Origin: Pseudomonas nitroreducens
GTDB lineage: Bacteria > Pseudomonadota > Gammaproteobacteria > Pseudomonadales > Pseudomonadaceae
Direction of reading: 5' to 3'
DNA length: 64,000 nt
Assembly: GCF_014204515.1 (NCBI RefSeq)
Contig: NZ_JACHLI010000002.1
Location: 62,001 to 126,000, forward strand
This document shows, piece after piece, positions 1-8,904 of the stretch. The notes under the pieces were generated by a model. It was not told the DNA's origin. It made no database searches and worked only from the letters and a program-made list of their open reading frames with translations. The number at the start of each line of letters is the position of its first letter. Within the stretch, counting starts at the first letter, position 1. The translations under genes were made by a program, and so were the position numbers.

Positions 1-46
1 GAAGGTCAGGACACGCAGGATCATGGCAGTTCTCGAACGGACAGCA

Positions 47-634
47 TCAAGCCGCAATATGCAGGAAGCTGCGCACGTTCTGCAGCAGCATGTTCACGCT
101 GAGCATGATCAGCAGCATGCCAGCCAGCCGTTCCACGGCCATCAATCCGCGCGGGCCGAGGAAGCGCTGGAGGAACGCCGCCTGCATCAGGATGAAGGCG
201 GTCGCCGCCCAGGCCAGGATCACCGCCAGGTACAGCTCCCACAAGGGACCAGTGTAGGTGCTGCGCAGGGTGATCAGCATCGCCAGTGCCGAGGGGCCGG
301 CTACGGCGGGCGTAGCCAGTGGTACGAACAGCGGCTCGTTGTCCGGCATATCGCCCAGCACGCCCTGGGGCGTCGGGAAGATCAGGCGCATGGCGACCAC
401 GAAGAGGATGATGCCGCCGGCGATCCCCGTGGCTTCCTTGCTCAGCCCCAGCCCGGTGAGGATGTGCTCGCCCAGGGTGAGGAACAGCAGCAGCAGGCCG
501 AGGGCGAACAGCAGTTCGCGCAGCGCCACCTTCAGGCGACGTTCAGCGGGGACGGATTTGAGGGCGGCGAGGAACACCGCGATGTTGCCGAACGGATCGG
601 TGATCAGAAAGATCAGGATGGCGACGCCAAGCAT
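47..634 (-). CDS. MarC family integral membrane protein
   Basis: This 195-residue, very hydrophobic protein has about six predicted membrane segments and belongs to the MarC/YhgN (UPF0056) family. The N-terminal block LITDPFGNIAVF and the central ATPAVAGPSAL are typical of that family. Its molecular function is not established; the old link to multiple antibiotic resistance in E. coli was withdrawn. The ATG has a GGAG about ten bases upstream. It lies downstream of glmU on the same strand, separated by a strong hairpin, so it is probably transcribed separately or only by read-through. Family assignment is firm; role unknown. Confidence 0.85.
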   Translation of the reverse strand: MLGVAILIFLITDPFGNIAVFLAALKSVPAERRLKVALRELLFALGLLLLFLTLGEHILTGLGLSKEATGIAGGIILFVVAMRLIFPTPQGVLGDMPDNEPLFVPLATPAVAGPSALAMLITLRSTYTGPLWELYLAVILAWAATAFILMQAAFLQRFLGPRGLMAVERLAGMLLIMLSVNMLLQNVRSFLHIAA

Positions 635-700
635 GACCGGGAAACTCCAGCGGTGACAGGCGACTGCGCACCGCGCAGCGGCCTGTGAATAAGCAGAAAG

Positions 701-742
701 CAGATCGCCCTGTGGATAAGCACTTACCCACAGGGCGATCTG
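701..742. repeat. 15-bp perfect inverted repeat with a DnaA box
   Basis: The arms 701-715 and 728-742 are perfectly complementary over 15 bp and enclose 12 bases. The left arm and loop contain TGTGGATAA (711-719), a perfect DnaA box in reverse. The element starts eight bases beyond the glmU stop codon. On the minus strand it could act as a glmU transcription terminator, but the T-tract after it is poor (CTTTCTGCTT). Confidence 0.7.
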
Positions 743-749
743 CGGTACA

Positions 750-2117
750 TCAGGATTTCTTGAGCTTTTCCGGGCGCTTCCAGCCTTCGATCACCCGTTG
801 CTTGGCGCGACCGACGCCGAGGGTGCCCGCAGGGACCTCGGCAGTGATGGTGGAGCCCGCGCCGGTCGTGGCGCCGGAGCCGATATCCACAGGCGCCACC
901 AGCGAATTGTTGGAGCCGATGAAGACGTCTTCGCCGATGCTGGTGCGCCACTTGTTCGCGCCATCGTAGTTGCAGGTGATGGTGCCGGCGCCGATGTTGC
1001 TGCGCGCCCCGACTTCACTGTCGCCCAGGTAGGTCAGGTGGCCGACCTTCACGCCGTCCTGCAGGTGGGCATTCTTCAGCTCGACGAAGTTACCCACATG
1101 CACCTTGCGCTCCAGCACGCTGCCCGGACGCAGGCGGGCGAACGGGCCGACGTCACTGTCGGGGCCGACATGGGCGCCTTCCAGGTGCGAGTTGGCCTTG
1201 ATGATCGCGCCACGGCGCAGGGTGCTGTCCTTGATGTAGCAGTTCGGGCCGATCTGCACGTCGTCCTCGATTTCCACCTGGCCTTCGAGGATCACGTTGA
1301 TGTCGATGCTGACATCGCGGCCGACGCTGACTTCACCGCGTACGTCGAAACGCGCCGGATCGATCAGGGTCACGCCCTGGGCCATCAGACGACGGCCGAC
1401 GCGCAGCTGGAAGAAGCGCTCCAGCTCGGAGAGCTGCAGGCGATCGTTGGCGCCCTGGGTCTCCATCGCCACCTGCGGCTGGGCAGTGGCCACGCGCAGG
1501 CCATCGGACACGGCCATGGCGATGACATCGGTGAGGTAGTACTCGCCCTGGGCGTTGGAATTCGACAGGCGCGACAGCCAGCCCAGCAGGCGCTCGCGCG
1601 GCGCGGCGAGGATGCCGGTGTTGCCTTCGCGAATCGCACGCTGCTCGGGGCTCGCGTCCTTCTGCTCGACGATGGCCTGCACTTCGCCGGCAGCATCGCG
1701 AATGATGCGGCCGTAGCCGGTCGGGTCATCCAGCTCGACGGTCAGCAGCGCCAGTTGCTTCGGCGTGGCCTGGGCCATCAGGCGCTCCAGGGTCGGCTGC
1801 TCGATCAGCGGCACGTCGCCGTAGAGGATCAGCACGGTATCGGCGCTGAGGAACGGAGCCGCCTGCGCCACGGCGTGGCCGGTGCCCAGCTGCTGCTCCT
1901 GGATCACGAAATTCAGGTCATCCGCCTGCAGGCGTTCGCGCACCAGGTCCGCGCCATGGCCGATGACCACATGGATACGCGAAGGGCCGAGACCGCGGGC
2001 GGTGTCGATCACATGGGCGAGCATCGGTTTGCCAGCGACCGGGTGCAGGACTTTCGGCAGGGCCGAGCGCATGCGGGTGCCCTGGCCAGCGGCGAGGATG
2101 ACGATTTCGAGGGACAT
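750..2117 (-). CDS. glmU: Bifunctional UDP-N-acetylglucosamine pyrophosphorylase / glucosamine-1-phosphate N-acetyltransferase
   Basis: GlmU acetylates glucosamine-1-phosphate and then uridylates it, giving UDP-GlcNAc for peptidoglycan and LPS in the cytoplasm. At 455 residues it has the normal length. The N-terminal uridyltransferase domain starts with the nucleotide-binding signature LAAGQGTRMRSALPK; the C-terminal half is a left-handed beta helix of hexapeptide repeats (VGPFARLRPG, IGAGTITCNYDG) carrying the acetyltransferase site. It follows the atp operon on the same strand after a terminator, as in other pseudomonads. Confidence 0.97.
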   Translation of the reverse strand: MSLEIVILAAGQGTRMRSALPKVLHPVAGKPMLAHVIDTARGLGPSRIHVVIGHGADLVRERLQADDLNFVIQEQQLGTGHAVAQAAPFLSADTVLILYGDVPLIEQPTLERLMAQATPKQLALLTVELDDPTGYGRIIRDAAGEVQAIVEQKDASPEQRAIREGNTGILAAPRERLLGWLSRLSNSNAQGEYYLTDVIAMAVSDGLRVATAQPQVAMETQGANDRLQLSELERFFQLRVGRRLMAQGVTLIDPARFDVRGEVSVGRDVSIDINVILEGQVEIEDDVQIGPNCYIKDSTLRRGAIIKANSHLEGAHVGPDSDVGPFARLRPGSVLERKVHVGNFVELKNAHLQDGVKVGHLTYLGDSEVGARSNIGAGTITCNYDGANKWRTSIGEDVFIGSNNSLVAPVDIGSGATTGAGSTITAEVPAGTLGVGRAKQRVIEGWKRPEKLKKS

Positions 2118-2160
2118 GGATGAGGGACCGTCCTGGTAAGCGGGGAAACCCCGGCGATGG

Positions 2161-2205
2161 AAAAAGAAAAAGGGTAGCCAAGGCTACCCTTTTCCTATTT
2201 TTCGC
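2161..2205. terminator. Rho-independent terminator between atpC and glmU
   Basis: An 8-9 bp GC-rich stem (2171-2190, AGGGTAGCC paired with GGCTACCCT) is followed on the minus strand by a T-rich tract (complement of 2160-2170). The plus side also runs into T-rich sequence, so it could stop both directions. It ends the atp operon. Confidence 0.85.
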
Positions 2206-2229
2206 TAAAGCCCGAAGGCTTCACGCGGC

Positions 2230-2655
2230 TCAGCCGCCGTACTTCTTGCGAACCTGCTGGACCGTGCGCAGTTGCGCTGCGGCTTCGGCCAGGCGGGCTG
2301 CGGCGGAGCTGTAGTCGAACTCTGCACCTTTACCTTGCAGAGCCTTCTCAGCTTCCTTCAGTGCGGTCTGGGCAGCCGCTTCGTCGAGGTCGCCTGCGCG
2401 AATCACGGTGTCGGCGAGAACCTTGACCATGCTCGGCTGGACTTCGAGGAAGCCACCGGAGATGTAGTACACCTCCTGTTCGCCACCCTGCTTCACCAGG
2501 CGGATCGGACCCGGCTTGAGCTCGGTGATCAGCGGCGCGTGGCCCGGAGCGATACCCAGATCGCCCAGGGAGCCGTGCGCTACGACCAGCTCGACCAGAC
2601 CGGAGAAGATCTCCGCTTCGGCGCTGACGATGTCGCAGTGGACAGTAATAGCCAT
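2230..2655 (-). CDS. atpC: F1Fo ATP synthase subunit epsilon
   Basis: Epsilon is the inhibitory central-stalk subunit of F1 that contacts gamma and the c-ring. The 141-residue protein has the N-terminal beta sandwich (VHCDIVSAEAEIFSG, GDLGIAPGHAPLIT) and a C-terminal helical hairpin ending in VRKKYGG. It is the last gene of the atp operon, 40 bases after atpD and just before a terminator. Confidence 0.97.
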   Translation of the reverse strand: MAITVHCDIVSAEAEIFSGLVELVVAHGSLGDLGIAPGHAPLITELKPGPIRLVKQGGEQEVYYISGGFLEVQPSMVKVLADTVIRAGDLDEAAAQTALKEAEKALQGKGAEFDYSSAAARLAEAAAQLRTVQQVRKKYGG

Positions 2656-2695
2656 ACCCTTGCCTCACGTAAGCGCCCGTTGCCGGGCGCACGGA

Positions 2696-4072
2696 TTACA
2701 GCTTCTTCGCTTTCTCGATGGCTTCTTCGATGCCGCCGACCATGTAGAACGCCTGCTCGGGCAGGTGGTCGTAGTCGCCGTTGAGGATGCCTTTGAAGCC
2801 AGCGATGGTGTCCTTCAGGGAGACGTATTTGCCCGGCGAGCCGGTGAATACTTCAGCCACGAAGAACGGCTGGGACAGGAAGCGCTGGATCTTACGAGCA
2901 CGGGCCACCAGCAGCTTGTCGGACTCGGACAGTTCGTCCATGCCCAGGATCGCGATGATGTCCTTCAGCTCCTTGTAGCGCTGCAGAACGTACTGCACGC
3001 CACGAGCGGTGTCGTAGTGATCCTGGCCGATGACCAGCGGGTCCAGCTGACGGGAAGTCGAGTCCAGCGGATCGACGGCCGGGTAGATACCCAGCGAGGC
3101 GATGTCACGGGACAGTACGACGGTGGCGTCCAGGTGGGCGAAGGTGGTCGCCGGGCTCGGGTCGGTCAGGTCGTCCGCGGGAACGTAGACGGCCTGGATC
3201 GAGGTGATCGAGCCTTTCTTGGTGGAGGTGATGCGCTCCTGCAGAACGCCCATCTCTTCGGCCAGGGTCGGCTGGTAACCTACTGCGGAAGGCATACGGC
3301 CCAGCAGTGCGGATACTTCGGTACCGGCGAGGGTGTAACGGTAGATGTTGTCGATGAACAGCAGTACGTCACGGCCTTCGTCACGGAACTTCTCGGCCAT
3401 GGTCAGGCCGGTCAGTGCAACGCGCAGACGGTTGCCCGGCGGCTCGTTCATCTGGCCGTAAACCAGGGCTACCTTGTCCAGTACGCCGGAATCCTTCATC
3501 TCGTGGTAGAAGTCGTTACCCTCACGAGTACGCTCGCCCACACCCGCGAACACAGAGTAACCGCTGTGCTCCATGGCGATGTTACGGATCAGTTCCATCA
3601 TGTTGACGGTCTTGCCGACACCGGCACCACCGAACAGACCGACTTTACCGCCCTTGGCGAACGGGCAGACCAGGTCGATAACCTTGATGCCGGTTTCGAG
3701 CAGGTCGTTGCCGCCAGCCTGGTCAGCGTAGGACGGAGCGTCGCGGTGAATACCCCAGCGCTCTTCTTCGCCGATGGGACCGGCTTCGTCGATCGGGTTG
3801 CCCAGCACGTCCATGATACGGCCCAGGGTCTTGGTGCCGACCGGGACGGAGATGGCTGCGCCGGTGCTTTCCACGTTCAGGCCACGCTTGAGGCCTTCGG
3901 TGGAACCCATCGCAATGGAACGAACCACGCCGTCGCCCAGCTGCTGCTGAACTTCCAGAGTGGTTTCGACGCCCTGAACTTTCAGGGCCTCGTAGATGCT
4001 CGGCACGGCATCGCGCGGGAATTCCACGTCGATCACGGCGCCGATGATTTGAACGATACGTCCGCTACTCAT
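2696..4072 (-). CDS. atpD: F1Fo ATP synthase subunit beta
   Basis: Beta is the catalytic subunit of F1; three copies alternate with alpha. The 458-residue protein carries the Walker A loop GGAGVGKT, the catalytic-glutamate segment GVGERTREGND, the Walker B region LLFIDNIYR and the ALLGRMPSAVGYQPTL block. It lies between atpG and atpC in the standard order. Confidence 0.99.
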   Translation of the reverse strand: MSSGRIVQIIGAVIDVEFPRDAVPSIYEALKVQGVETTLEVQQQLGDGVVRSIAMGSTEGLKRGLNVESTGAAISVPVGTKTLGRIMDVLGNPIDEAGPIGEEERWGIHRDAPSYADQAGGNDLLETGIKVIDLVCPFAKGGKVGLFGGAGVGKTVNMMELIRNIAMEHSGYSVFAGVGERTREGNDFYHEMKDSGVLDKVALVYGQMNEPPGNRLRVALTGLTMAEKFRDEGRDVLLFIDNIYRYTLAGTEVSALLGRMPSAVGYQPTLAEEMGVLQERITSTKKGSITSIQAVYVPADDLTDPSPATTFAHLDATVVLSRDIASLGIYPAVDPLDSTSRQLDPLVIGQDHYDTARGVQYVLQRYKELKDIIAILGMDELSESDKLLVARARKIQRFLSQPFFVAEVFTGSPGKYVSLKDTIAGFKGILNGDYDHLPEQAFYMVGGIEEAIEKAKKL

Positions 4073-4102
4073 GTCTGGTTCCTCTGAATTTTGAACCTGT
4101 TC

Positions 4103-4963
4103 TTACACCGCGGCAGCGCCGCCGACGATTTCCGAGATTTCCTGGGTGATCGCCGCCTGACGTGCCTTGTTGTAGATCAGTTGCAGACCACTGATCAGAT
4201 CACCGGCGTTGTCGGTAGCGTTCTTCATTGCAATCATCCGGGCCGCCTGCTCGCAGGCGTTGTTCTCAACCACGGACTGGTACACCTGGGATTCCACGTA
4301 GCGCACCAGCAGGCCGTCGAGGAGGGCCTTGGCGTCGGGTTCGTAGAGGTAGTCCCAGTGGTGTTTCAGCTCGGCATTGTCCTCGGCCACCAGCGGAATC
4401 AGCTGTTCCACGGTCGGCTTCTGGGTCATGGTGTTGACGAACTTGTTGGAAACCACGTACAGGCGATCGATACGACCTTCCAGGTAGGCATCCAGCATGA
4501 CCTTGACGCTGCCGATCAGATCATTGATCGACGGCTCTTCGCCCAGGTGGCTGATAGCTGCAACCACGTTGCCGCCATAGCTCTTGAAGAAGGATGCACC
4601 TTTGGAGCCGATCACGCAGAGGTCGATCTCCGCGCCACGATCGCGCTGCCCGCTCATGTCCTTGACGAGCGCCTTGAACAGGTTGATGTTCAGGCCGCCA
4701 GCCAGGCCACGGTCGGAGCTCACCACGATGTAGCCGACGCGCTTTACTTCACGCTCGACCATGAACGGGTGACGGTATTCCGGGTTGGCGTTGGCCAGAT
4801 GGCCGATCACCTGGCGAATGCGCTCCGCGTAGGGACGGCCGGCCGCCATGCGCATTTGTGCCTTGCGCATCTTGCTCACCGCCACCTTTTCCATGGCATT
4901 GGTGATTTTTTGCGTGCTTTTGATGCTCGCAATCTTGCTGCGAATCTCTTTTGCGCCTGCCAT
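4103..4963 (-). CDS. atpG: F1Fo ATP synthase subunit gamma
   Basis: Gamma is the rotating shaft of F1, coupling c-ring rotation to catalysis. The 286-residue protein shows the conserved N-terminal helix (KEIRSKIASIKSTQKIT, AMEKVAVSKM) and the C-terminal helix (IYNKARQAAITQEISEIVGGA) that form the coiled coil inside the alpha3beta3 ring. It lies between atpA and atpD. Confidence 0.98.
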   Translation of the reverse strand: MAGAKEIRSKIASIKSTQKITNAMEKVAVSKMRKAQMRMAAGRPYAERIRQVIGHLANANPEYRHPFMVEREVKRVGYIVVSSDRGLAGGLNINLFKALVKDMSGQRDRGAEIDLCVIGSKGASFFKSYGGNVVAAISHLGEEPSINDLIGSVKVMLDAYLEGRIDRLYVVSNKFVNTMTQKPTVEQLIPLVAEDNAELKHHWDYLYEPDAKALLDGLLVRYVESQVYQSVVENNACEQAARMIAMKNATDNAGDLISGLQLIYNKARQAAITQEISEIVGGAAAV

Positions 4964-5015
4964 TTCACACCTATCGGTTTAGCAGGCGGGAGCCGTCACC
5001 GGCCCCCGCTGCGGC

Positions 5016-6560
5016 TTACCAGGTTTGGGTGGCCTTGAACTTCTCGATGCCGGCTTTGATGCCTGCGTCGATTTCGTCGTTGAAGTCACCCTTCTCGTTG
5101 ATCTTCGCCAGCAGAGCGGCGTTCTCACGTTGGAAGTAGGCGATCAGCGCTTGTTCGAAGGCGCCCACCTTGGCGATCTCGACGTCCTGCAGGAAGCCAC
5201 GCTCGGCGGCATACAGGGACAGCGACATCTCGGCGATGGACATCGGCGCGTATTGCTTCTGCTTCATCAGCTCGGTAACGCGCTGACCATGTTCCAGCTG
5301 CTTGCGGGTCGCGTCGTCCAGGTCCGAGGCGAACTGGGCGAAGGCCGCCAGTTCACGGTACTGGGCCAGCGCGGTACGGATACCGCCGGACAGCTTCTTG
5401 ATGATCTTGGTCTGGGCCGCGCCACCCACACGGGATACCGAGATACCGGCGTTGACGGCCGGACGGATACCCGAGTTGAACATGGCCGATTCCAGGAAGA
5501 TCTGACCGTCGGTGATCGAGATCACGTTGGTCGGAACGAAGGCGGAAACGTCGCCAGCCTGGGTTTCGATGATCGGCAGGGCGGTCAGGGAACCGGTCTT
5601 GCCTTTCACTTCGCCATTGGTGAACTTCTCTACGTACTCCTCGGAAACGCGGGAAGCGCGCTCCAGCAGACGGCTGTGGAGATAGAACACGTCGCCCGGA
5701 TAAGCTTCGCGGCCCGGCGGACGGCGCAGCAGCAGGGAGATCTGGCGATAGGCTACGGCCTGCTTGGACAGGTCATCGTACACGATCAGGGCGTCTTCAC
5801 CGCGGTCGCGGAAGTATTCGCCCATGGTGCAGCCGGAGTACGGAGCCAGGTATTGCAGAGCAGCGGATTCCGAAGCACTGGCAACCACCACGATGGTGTT
5901 GGCCAGGGCGCCGTTTTCTTCCAGCTTGCGAACGACGTTGGCGATGGTCGATTGCTTCTGACCAATGGCTACGTAGACGCAGCGGATGCCGCTGTTCTTC
6001 TGGTTGATGATGGCGTCGATGGCCAGAGCGGTTTTACCGATCTGACGGTCACCGATGACCAGCTCGCGCTGACCACGGCCAACCGGGATCATGGCGTCGA
6101 CCGACTTGTAACCGGTCTGCACCGGCTGGTCTACCGACTTACGCCAGATCACGCCCGGTGCCACTTTCTCGACAGCGTCGGTCAGCTTGGCATCGATCGG
6201 GCCTTTGCCATCGATCGGGTTGCCCAGAGCGTCGACCACGCGACCCAGCAGTTCCGGACCAACCGGTACTTCCAGGATGCGGCCGGTGCACTTGGCATTC
6301 ATGCCTTCTTTGAGGTCCTGGTATTCACCCAGTACCACAGCACCGACGGAGTCTTGCTCCAGGTTCAGCGCCATACCGTAGACGCCGCCCGGGAATTCGA
6401 TCATCTCGCCGTACATGACGTCGGCCAGACCGAAGATGCGCACGATACCGTCGGAAACGCTGACGATGGTGCCTTCGTTACGAGCTTGCGAGGCTACATC
6501 GAGTTTCTCGATGCGGCCCTTGATGATTTCACTAATTTCGGAAGGATTGAGTTGCTGCAT
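5016..6560 (-). CDS. atpA: F1Fo ATP synthase subunit alpha
   Basis: Alpha is the non-catalytic nucleotide-binding subunit of F1. The 514-residue protein has the P-loop GDRQIGKTA, the VYVAIGQKQSTI segment, LIVYDDLSKQAVAYR and the alpha/beta signature region near PAVNAGISVSRVGGAAQ. The N-terminal MQQLNPSEISEIIK is the typical delta-contacting helix. It lies 18 bases after atpH. Confidence 0.99.
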   Translation of the reverse strand: MQQLNPSEISEIIKGRIEKLDVASQARNEGTIVSVSDGIVRIFGLADVMYGEMIEFPGGVYGMALNLEQDSVGAVVLGEYQDLKEGMNAKCTGRILEVPVGPELLGRVVDALGNPIDGKGPIDAKLTDAVEKVAPGVIWRKSVDQPVQTGYKSVDAMIPVGRGQRELVIGDRQIGKTALAIDAIINQKNSGIRCVYVAIGQKQSTIANVVRKLEENGALANTIVVVASASESAALQYLAPYSGCTMGEYFRDRGEDALIVYDDLSKQAVAYRQISLLLRRPPGREAYPGDVFYLHSRLLERASRVSEEYVEKFTNGEVKGKTGSLTALPIIETQAGDVSAFVPTNVISITDGQIFLESAMFNSGIRPAVNAGISVSRVGGAAQTKIIKKLSGGIRTALAQYRELAAFAQFASDLDDATRKQLEHGQRVTELMKQKQYAPMSIAEMSLSLYAAERGFLQDVEIAKVGAFEQALIAYFQRENAALLAKINEKGDFNDEIDAGIKAGIEKFKATQTW

Positions 6561-6578
6561 GCCGCTGCCCCTTCAAAC

Positions 6579-7115
6579 TCAAGATTTCAACGCTTCGGCC
6601 AGTTTCGCGATTTTGCCGCGCACCGAGCCATCGATTACCAAGTCACCGGCGCGAATGACCACGCCGCCGATCAGGCTCGCGTCTTCCGACGCATGAAGTC
6701 GCACTTCGCGACTGAGCCGGGCGCTGAGAGCCTTGGCGAGTTTGTCCTGCTGTTGCTGGTCCAGGGCGAAGGCACTGGTGACCTCGACCTCGACCAATTT
6801 TTCCTGCTCGGCCTTGAGTTGCTCGAACATCACGAAGATGGTCGGCAGCAGGTCGAGCCGCTTGTTTTCAGCCACAGTCCGGACGAAGTTCTGGGCCGGA
6901 GCATTGAGCTTGTCGCCACACACGTCGATCAGCGCGTCAGCCTTGGCTGCCGCTGTCAGCTGGGGCTCTTTGAGCAGCTGGCGCACGGTGTCGTCCTGCG
7001 ACACTGCAGCCAGCACACCCAGAGCAGCGGACCAATCGGCCAGTTGCTGATGAGCCTGGGCGTACTCGAAAGCCGCCTTCGCGTATGGACGAGCCAATGT
7101 GGTCAGTTCTGCCAT
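6579..7115 (-). CDS. atpH: F1Fo ATP synthase subunit delta
   Basis: Delta (OSCP-like) joins the peripheral stalk (b subunits) to the top of F1. At 178 residues it has the usual length. The N-terminal LARPYAKAAFEYA and the C-terminal DASLIGGVVIRAGDLVIDGSV motif are diagnostic. It is twelve bases downstream of atpF. Confidence 0.97.
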   Translation of the reverse strand: MAELTTLARPYAKAAFEYAQAHQQLADWSAALGVLAAVSQDDTVRQLLKEPQLTAAAKADALIDVCGDKLNAPAQNFVRTVAENKRLDLLPTIFVMFEQLKAEQEKLVEVEVTSAFALDQQQQDKLAKALSARLSREVRLHASEDASLIGGVVIRAGDLVIDGSVRGKIAKLAEALKS

Positions 7116-7127
7116 ATCGCCCTCTGC

Positions 7128-7598
7128 TTAGATCTCGGCGGCCAGTTGATCAACCAGCTGCTTTTGCGCGTTGGCATCGATCGAAGCACCCAGGATCTTC
7201 TCGGCGCCGGAGACAGCCAGGGCACCCACTTGGGCACGCAGGGCGTCCTTGACGCTGTTGAGCTCCTGTTCGATCTGGGCCTTGGCCTGGGCGATCATGC
7301 GATCACCTTCGGCACGGGCCTGATCACGGGCTTCGTCAACGATCTGGTTAGCGCTCTTCTTCGCCTGCTCGATGATTTCGGCTGCCTGAGCCTTGGCTTC
7401 GCGCAGTTGCTGACCCGCTTTCTCGTGGGCCAGTTCCAGGTCACGAGCCGCGCGGTTGGCAGCGTCCAGGCCGTCGGCGATCTTCTTCTGACGCTCGTGC
7501 AGAGCCGCAATGACCGGAGGCCATACGAACTTCATGCAGAACAGGACGAAGATGGCGAACGCGATGGCCTGGCCGATCAGAGTTGCATTAATGTTCAC
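7128..7598 (-). CDS. atpF: F1Fo ATP synthase subunit b
   Basis: Subunit b is the membrane-anchored peripheral stator stalk. The 156-residue protein has a single N-terminal membrane helix (IGQAIAFAIFVLFCMKFVWPP) followed by a long charged, Ala/Glu/Lys-rich coiled coil reaching to delta. It lies between atpE and atpH. Confidence 0.97.
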   Translation of the reverse strand: MNINATLIGQAIAFAIFVLFCMKFVWPPVIAALHERQKKIADGLDAANRAARDLELAHEKAGQQLREAKAQAAEIIEQAKKSANQIVDEARDQARAEGDRMIAQAKAQIEQELNSVKDALRAQVGALAVSGAEKILGASIDANAQKQLVDQLAAEI

Positions 7599-7650
7599 GC
7601 CAATACCTCGCTCGTTCGTTGTTCAGTCACAGATTTCCGCACTGCGGAAA

Positions 7651-7908
7651 TTACTGGGCAACCTGAGCAATGAACGGGTTAGCGAAGGTGAAGAACAGAG
7701 CGATACCAACACCGATCATGGTCACGGCGTCGAGCAGACCGGCGACGATGAACATTTTGACCTGCAGCATCGGAACCATTTCCGGCTGACGAGCAGCGCC
7801 TTCCAGGAACTTGCCGCCCAGCAGGCCGAAGCCGATGGCGGTACCCAGAGCGCCCAGACCGATCAGCAGAGCAACGGCGATAGCAGTGAGTCCAACTACA
7901 GTTTCCAT
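7651..7908 (-). CDS. atpE: F1Fo ATP synthase subunit c
   Basis: Subunit c forms the proton-driven membrane rotor ring. The 85-residue hairpin has two membrane helices joined by the polar loop containing RQP (residues 40-42). The proton-carrying carboxylate is Asp60 in GLLDAVTMI. No sodium-type glutamate or ligand pattern is seen, so the enzyme is predicted to use protons. Confidence 0.98.
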   Translation of the reverse strand: METVVGLTAIAVALLIGLGALGTAIGFGLLGGKFLEGAARQPEMVPMLQVKMFIVAGLLDAVTMIGVGIALFFTFANPFIAQVAQ

Positions 7909-7978
7909 TTTTCCTCCCGACTTTTTTGTCGTGTTGGTTAAAGGTGAAGCAAGTTAAGGTGGTGAAGCTCTTCTTTCA

Positions 7979-8001
7979 CCCCCTCCCGCAAGGGGAGAGG
8001 G
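7979..8001. repeat. Palindromic CCCTC...GAGGG repeat between atpE and atpB
   Basis: A hairpin (CCCTCCC, loop GCAA, partly bulged GGGGAGAGGG) lies in the unusually long 110-base gap between atpB and atpE. A similar CCCTCTCCC/GGGAGAGGG palindrome occurs at 34728-34750. On the minus-strand mRNA it may stabilise or attenuate transcript between the atpB and atpE cistrons. Confidence 0.6.
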
Positions 8002-8018
8002 CGTACAGAATCTTTGGA

Positions 8019-8888
8019 TCAGTGGCTGTCTTCGTGCGCCATCGACAGGTAGACGATGGTCAGCATCATGAAGATGAAGGCCTGCAGGGTGATGATCAGG
8101 ATGTGGAACACCGCCCACGCCCAGTTCAGCACGACGCCCATGCCGCCCAGCCAGAGGATGCCGGAACCGAACATCACGGCGATCAGGATGAAGATCAGCT
8201 CGCCGGCGTACATGTTGCCGAACAGACGCAGTGCCAGGGATACCGGCTTGGCGATCAGGGTCACGAACTCCAGCAGGAAGTTCACCGGGATCAGGATGAT
8301 CTGAACCACGATGTTCTTGCTGTGGAACGGGTGCAGGGTCAGTTCGCCGAGGAAGCCGCCGATGCCCTTGACCTTGATGCTGTAGAAGATGATCAGCGCG
8401 AACACTGCGATCGACATGCCGAAGGTGGCGTTCGGATCGGTAGTGGCCACGGCGCGGAAGAACAGGTGCTCGTTGCCGGTGACCGCCTGAGCCGCCAGCG
8501 GCAGGAAGTCCACGGGCACCAGGTCGATCAGGTTCATCAGGAAGATCCAGACGAACACGGTCAGCGCCAGCGGTGCGATGAGCGGGTTACGGCCGTGGAA
8601 GGTGTCCTTCACGCTGCCGTCGACGAACTCCACCAGAACTTCGACGAAGTTCTGCAGGCCGCCAGGTTGACCGCTGGTGGCCTTCTTGGCTGCCATGCGG
8701 AAGATAAGGATGAACACCAGGCCGAGGAATACGGACCAGCCCAGGGTATCAACGTGGAATGCCCAGAAGCCCATTTCCTTGGCTTGTTCGGCGGTGTGGG
8801 CGAACCCCCAGGAACCATCCGGCAGACGACCCAGGGTCAGGTTCTGCAAGTGGTGCTGGATGTAACCCGAAGCGCTTTCTGCTGCCAT
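8019..8888 (-). CDS. atpB: F1Fo ATP synthase subunit a
   Basis: Subunit a provides the two proton half-channels against the c-ring. The 289-residue, multi-spanning protein contains the essential arginine in SLALRLFGNMYAGEL, and the FMNLIDLVPVDFLP loop, which has the proteobacterial form. It lies 16 bases after atpI and before atpE. Confidence 0.98.
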   Translation of the reverse strand: MAAESASGYIQHHLQNLTLGRLPDGSWGFAHTAEQAKEMGFWAFHVDTLGWSVFLGLVFILIFRMAAKKATSGQPGGLQNFVEVLVEFVDGSVKDTFHGRNPLIAPLALTVFVWIFLMNLIDLVPVDFLPLAAQAVTGNEHLFFRAVATTDPNATFGMSIAVFALIIFYSIKVKGIGGFLGELTLHPFHSKNIVVQIILIPVNFLLEFVTLIAKPVSLALRLFGNMYAGELIFILIAVMFGSGILWLGGMGVVLNWAWAVFHILIITLQAFIFMMLTIVYLSMAHEDSH

Positions 8889-8904
8889 GTTTGCCTCAAT
8901 CGCT

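Noticed and set aside
1..24. Possible start of another minus-strand gene (MILRVLTF) at the left edge
   Set aside because: Only eight codons are visible with a weak ribosome-binding site; nothing can be identified.
5025..7673. Very long plus-strand open frame (882 codons) opposite atpA/atpH/atpF
   Set aside because: It is antisense to three well-conserved ATP synthase genes; the composition (His, Gln, Val, Leu-rich) is that of a GC-codon shadow and no family is recognisable.
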